From Mauremys mutica (taxonomy: Eukaryota > Chordata > Testudines > Geoemydidae), in assembly GCF_020497125.1 (NCBI RefSeq), contig NC_059089.1, positions 28,414,282 to 28,478,281 on the forward strand: a stretch of 64,000 nt of DNA, in the 5' to 3' direction. The translations under genes and the position numbers were made by a program. Positions 59,497 through 64,000 of the stretch are shown here, piece after piece. The notes beneath the pieces are model-generated. The model searched no databases. It was given only the letters and a program-made list of their open reading frames with translations, and was not told the DNA's origin. Positions within the stretch are counted from its first letter, which is position 1. Every line of letters starts with the position of its first letter.

Positions 59497-62239
59497 GTTT
59501 GCAAAGCAGTGAGTTAGATACTGGCACTGCAGTGCTGAGGCAGGCAAGCCCATGGATGCCAATAGGGCTATGGAGGCTGGTGTAGCCAACAGCAGACTTT
59601 GGCACCTAATCTTTCAGTTTTATCAAAAGGTTACTGGAAAAGTGGCCAGGCGCCACAGGGCTTTGGCTGCTATACAAAAGAGATGAAAAGAGAAATAGCT
59701 GTCTGCCTCCTGTTAAAGAAATGCCAGTGTACATGCTCAATTCCTGTTTGGCCTCCATTTAGGTCAAGCACTGAGACAGTCCTCATAAGAGTTTGCAATG
59801 AGCTCAGTGTGTCTACTGGCAGCACCCCTCCTTTTGGTCTTCTCAGCAGCCTTTGGACACTGCTGCATCACTGGAGAGGTTTGTCAAGAAGTTGTATAAA
59901 TCTCAACTTTCTCACCACTTACAAATATACTTTTCCTGGGTCCAGATACTTTCAAGATAGCCCATGTCTTTTTCTTTCCTTGCCATTAGTACTTGCGGTC
60001 TTCTGGACCATGTGTAGACTGAAGTTGACATCTTAGTCCTTGTGGGTTTCTGGATCTCTCTCTCTCTATGTGGTCTGATGATTCAAGTCACATCAAGCTG
60101 ATTTCTTCACACTTCTGAGGGATGACTTGCAAGTTGGAATTATTATTTGTTGGTCCCCTGAACACCAGATCTAGTCCCGTCTTTGATATTTCTCTTCAAA
60201 GCTGCTTTCCAGTCAGCCTCCCCTTAAGGATCTTAGTCTGCAAGTTACATAATTTTTTTAACTTCTATAGAGTCTAATTATGACACCAGGTTTTCTTCTA
60301 GAGACTTTTTAATGATATACTGTATTATCAACAAATATAAAGATCTCACTCTCATAGATAAAGGAAGAGCTTTTCAAAAGCACAAATAGGTGTTGGACAG
60401 TGAACACTCCTTTTGGGTCTTGAAAACCACCTCCAAACTTCTAAGAGTTCACAATATTTTAAAATAAATTATTTCTTTACAAATATCTGGTCGTATTCTT
60501 CAACCAGTTCTCACACTGAATAGACCTTGCTGTGTAGCCACATTCATTTCAATGGAGCTACTCAGAGAATAAGAAATTACACCATGTGATTAGTGTATTA
60601 ATTAAGATGACATACATGGACCCAAAGGTGTTAACATGACCCAGTTCTGTCCAACATTACACACTGTTAAACAAGGTCTGGGGTTTGGTATACATGGACC
60701 TCGGCCTGCTTAGTACCATGGCAAAAACACCATTAAAAATCCTTTACACCTTTTTCATAAAAATATAGGGAAAAAAAGAGGAAAAACACATAAAGCATTT
60801 GAAATGTACAGTATTGAGTAAGGATTTCATTTTAGCCACATCCCTTGTTCCATTAGCTGTATAGAGTCTTTAAGGAAAAAAACCCTGTTTGACAGTCTTT
60901 TAGATGGTGTCAAAGATGGTAATTGTCTTTTTTGGGGAAAAGAGGAAAAGTTAGTGGAGATGGGCAGAAGCTGTTGTTGCTATTTTAAAGTCTAACCCTG
61001 TTTCCTAGAAGACAAAACAAGACAAACATACAAAAAAGGGGAAAACAGAGAACTGCAAAGATAGAAAATGCAGCTTCTGTCTCTGGTATTGACTCTGACT
61101 TGCAACGTCAGAGGCCCAGCACATGGCCTTATCAGCCACTCCAAGACCTGGCACACTTGGACCAGCATTGGGCTGTTTAGGGCATTGCAGTTAGCTGCCT
61201 TTCTGGTCGCAAGCTTACAACATTGTTGCAAAATATACAGGCTTAGCCAGCTCAGCCACACGCTTCTTAGATAGAAGGGAACAAGAGAGAACAGGAAAAA
61301 GTAAAAGGAGGTGAGGAAGGAAAAGGAGACTTTAGGAGGATGGGTGAAAGTCGTAAAATCGAGTGAAATTGCTTGAAAGTCTCACATCCCAACTGGTGTT
61401 CGAGTAGAGCCAGTGGAGGTGACGATGTCATCTGGCTCCCTTGCTCTGACCCGGTCTGGTCAGAACGTCTGTCAGGATTCCAATGAAGAAGGTCCAGGGT
61501 CCCAGGAAAGAGTGGGGGTGGCAGCCATGCCGGTGAAGCTCCCTCCTTCCCCTTCTCCCATCTTTCACTCAGCCCACGTTCTAGTAACCAGCTTTTCCCC
61601 CAGAGTTGCTTTTTGAGGGCCCCAAAAGTGGAATGATGGGTGGAATAATCCATCTTCTCATTATTTTGTCTATCAGTTAGGCCTAATTTCCAGTTCCACG
61701 CTTTTTTTGTTTACCTGGCATGATCTTGACACAGTCCTTGAGTTGTATCAGTAGGTCTTTTTGTTCACACTAAGTCTATCTTTCTGTCTCCCTTTTTCAC
61801 CTTTTCCCATCAACATTTATTATTATAGGTTATTGAGACACTTCATGAACTTTCACTCACTTTTCACAGTTGAGCTTACAACTAACATAAATTTGTAGGC
61901 CAAATTATCACAACACTAATGGCATCAGAATCTGACTCACAGATAAAAAATTACAAGAATTTGCTACTACTACTACTAATAATGATGATACAAAAATATA
62001 TACTAGCTACCTCAACCAGCAATCAAACAGAAATTTCCAAAAGTGGACAATAGTAGCTACAAATCTGGAAGATACACGTAAATTAATTTACATCATCACC
62101 AAAAATATCTGATTATATCCATTAGTTTTTACCTAGTAAGCCTAGGTTGATAATTATGCTAAAGAAGTAACATCAAAGTAACAAAACAATATTTTACACA
62201 ATTCATCATTACCATAACTGGTCAAGATAAAGGCTCACT
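59497..62239. other. Intergenic sequence, no gene seen
   Basis: Unique sequence with no recognisable coding exon, RNA gene or transposon ends. An open frame at 59599-60036 (145 codons) has no similarity that I can recognise. Confidence 0.4.
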
Positions 62240-62670
62240 GTTTTATATAGCTGACTGGAAAACAAAATTTTCATTTCATTTTCATTCGGACATTTGAAAA
62301 TTTGTTTTAGTTCCAAATCAGAACAAAAGGAACAAAATTCTCGTGGAACAAAAATTCTGAAAAAATGTGATTCAGAGACAATGAAATGTTTGATGTTGAT
62401 AATGTCAAGCCATTTAATTTCAATACAGTAAAATGTTTTGTTTTGATTTTCTCACTTTGATTCACTTAATTTTGAGTGTTAATATAAAATAAATTCAACA
62501 TTGTCAAACAAAACATTTACTTTATCAAAACAAAGAGAATAAAAATGATTCATTTCAACTTTCCCATTGAAAATTATGTTGAAATCAACATATTGCCATG
62601 AAATGCTTCAATTTCAATGAAACTTCATTTTCTTATGAAAAAAAAATTGTTGACTTTTTTTTGACTAGCT
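62240..62670. repeat. AT-rich interspersed repeat, family unknown
   Basis: Dense runs of ATTTCATTTTCATT, TTTTGTTTTGATTT and TTGAAATCAAC, ending TTTTTTTGACTAGCTCC. The texture resembles an AT-rich DNA element known from sauropsid genomes and recurs weakly at 50390-50570. No clear ends or target duplication. Confidence 0.4.
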
Positions 62671-63079
62671 CCAAGGATTGATGAGCAAAGATAGAGTCAT
62701 TTTGTTTTTGCAAGAAAGCTTCATCGCTTCTATTGAGTTGACTCCGTTAAACTGGGGAATATCAGTACTATATTTCCGCCAAAATACCTTATATGTTGCT
62801 GAATTACAGCAAATTACTGGTATATTTAACTCCTGATGATGATGTAATTATTACACAGAAATGATGGCCCCTAAAAATAAAATGTACAAAAATATATTGT
62901 ATAAGTTATATAACCACCTGACAGGCTAATCAGCATTTTCGTCACCCCCTTTTCCCAATGCCATGGTTGGCAGGGCTGAGGTTGTGAGCAGATTCCATCC
63001 ATATTTTGAGCTATTTGAGCCCTTTGGGGGGATGAGGGGCGTTTACACACCATAATATACTCCTTAGATGTCCATAGCC

Positions 63080-64000
63080 TCTTTCACCATGCACTCCATA
63101 GCAAACAGTTCTAGGAAACTGGTATGGGTCATTCTAGCAACCTGGCCAACTCACTACTGTTGGTGCCTTTTGATGACTGCAGTCACACACTCCACTTTAA
63201 GTCTTCTGTGGAAGTCTTCATTTCTTAGTCTAGCTAGCCTTGTCATGCCTAGGACACAGCACAGGCACCTCAGTTCAGATGTTTGCAGCTTTTGCTCTGG
63301 GTGCTTTGTCAGTACCCTTGTTTCACAACCACAAAGTCATGTGGGTACATTGCGCCAAATTAAGCACTGTATATAATCACATTTTAGTTGTAATGGACAC
63401 AGATTTAAGGTTCCAAATATTCTGTTGGCAATATCTATCCTCTTCTCAATGTCATCTTCATACTGGTTGTCATATGTAATGAAGGAACCCAAGTAACAGA
63501 AACGAGCAACTTGTTTGATGTCTACACTGTTAATGACTAGTTTAGCCTGTTTCTTGAGTTTTGATGTTACCATTAATTTCATCTTTTGTTCACTCACTTT
63601 TAATACCCATTCTCTGACTGCTGTGTAGAGGTTAGTTGCTGCTGCTTGGTTGTATTCCTCTGTAGCATTATCATTTTCAAGGTGATTGATAATGTGCCCT
63701 GCTATCCTGCAGACTCCATCAATGATACTAGTTTTACAAGTATAGAGCCAAGATGTTTTTTAAGTATAGAGCGAAAATTATTGGACTGAATATGTATCCC
63801 TGTTTGACTCCCCGGTGAGCTGACAGAGTGGTTAATGGCACCTCCAAATCTTGTGTATGTATTTTTAGGATGGCCACATCAGCTACATGTTAACTATATT
63901 CAGGGTAAGAGAGAAATCCTTTCATATGCTGTCCCTGAGACCTTGCAGGGAGCTAAACTCTGCAGCAACTTTCTAAGAACTAGTCTCTGAGCTACATGGC
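63080..64000 (-). pseudogene. Non-LTR retrotransposon RT remnant, running off the right edge
   Basis: On the minus strand, reading leftward from about 63830, AHRGVKQGYIFSPIIFALYL matches the conserved RT motif GVKQGC-x-SP. At 63337-63597 are LVINSVDIKQVARFCYLGSF and DIEKRIDIANRIFGTLN, the C-terminal 'F-YLGS-I ... RI--A' segment of RTE/R4-like LINEs. At 63080-63330 a CETRVLTKHPEQK-like and a LCCVLGMTRLARLRNED-like segment follow. The usual -ADD- box is not recognisable and frames shift several times. It differs from the CR1 copies. It is non-functional, and the clade is uncertain. Confidence 0.75.

Noticed and set aside
58526..60036. Open frames of 119-145 codons
   Set aside because: No recognisable protein family, and part of the region is the snap-back retroposon at 59265-59484.

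Overview
This is a window of vertebrate nuclear DNA, most likely from a turtle or another sauropsid. The case rests on three things: split coding exons with canonical GT..AG introns of 0.7 to more than 28 kb, several CR1 LINE copies, and many short hAT-, Harbinger- and Tc1/mariner-like DNA transposons plus SINE/LINE-tail repeats of a kind common in turtle genomes. The species assignment is by recognition of repeat style, not by a search.

The only gene I can support is the 3' two thirds of a LIM-homeodomain transcription factor on the + strand, LMX1B or a very close LMX1B-like paralogue. Six coding exons are present: second LIM domain (28509-28741), linker plus start of the homeodomain (35281-35459), homeodomain middle (36129-36206), homeodomain end plus Gln-rich stretch (37022-37088), C-terminal region (39398-39559) and terminal exon with stop (41281-41438). 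They join in frame and give about 291 codons. The start codon, signal-less N-terminus and first LIM domain lie upstream of the window, so 1-28508 is one large intron. The 3' UTR follows 41438, with a good AATAAA at 42240.

Region by region: 1-2440 is a decayed + strand CR1 carrying two later insertions. 2441-17024 is intron with scattered short repeats. 17025-20000 has a palindromic hAT and a long minus-strand CR1. 24084-26266 is a hAT derivative built as a large inverted repeat, with a TA-flanked MITE nested in it. 26932-28508 has a second TA MITE and another hAT. 28509-42262 is the coding part of the gene, with hATs in introns 3, 5 and 6 and a CR1 in intron 3. 42263-64000 is apparently non-coding, with a 1.6 kb GT-rich minisatellite (47812-49416), further transposons, a TG microsatellite and a LINE reverse-transcriptase remnant running off the right edge.

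I see no bacterial-type system, CRISPR array, operon, rRNA or tRNA gene. The most interesting items are (i) residue differences suggesting this could be an LMX1B-like ohnologue rather than the mammalian-type LMX1B, (ii) the mobile inverted-repeat hAT, (iii) a snap-back SINE-like unit found three times in the same inverted form, each with its own target-site duplication, (iv) a higher-order minisatellite open in many frames, and (v) oppositely oriented palindromic hATs that flank exons 3-5 of the gene. Long open frames in the minisatellite and in GC-rich palindromes are composition artefacts, not genes.
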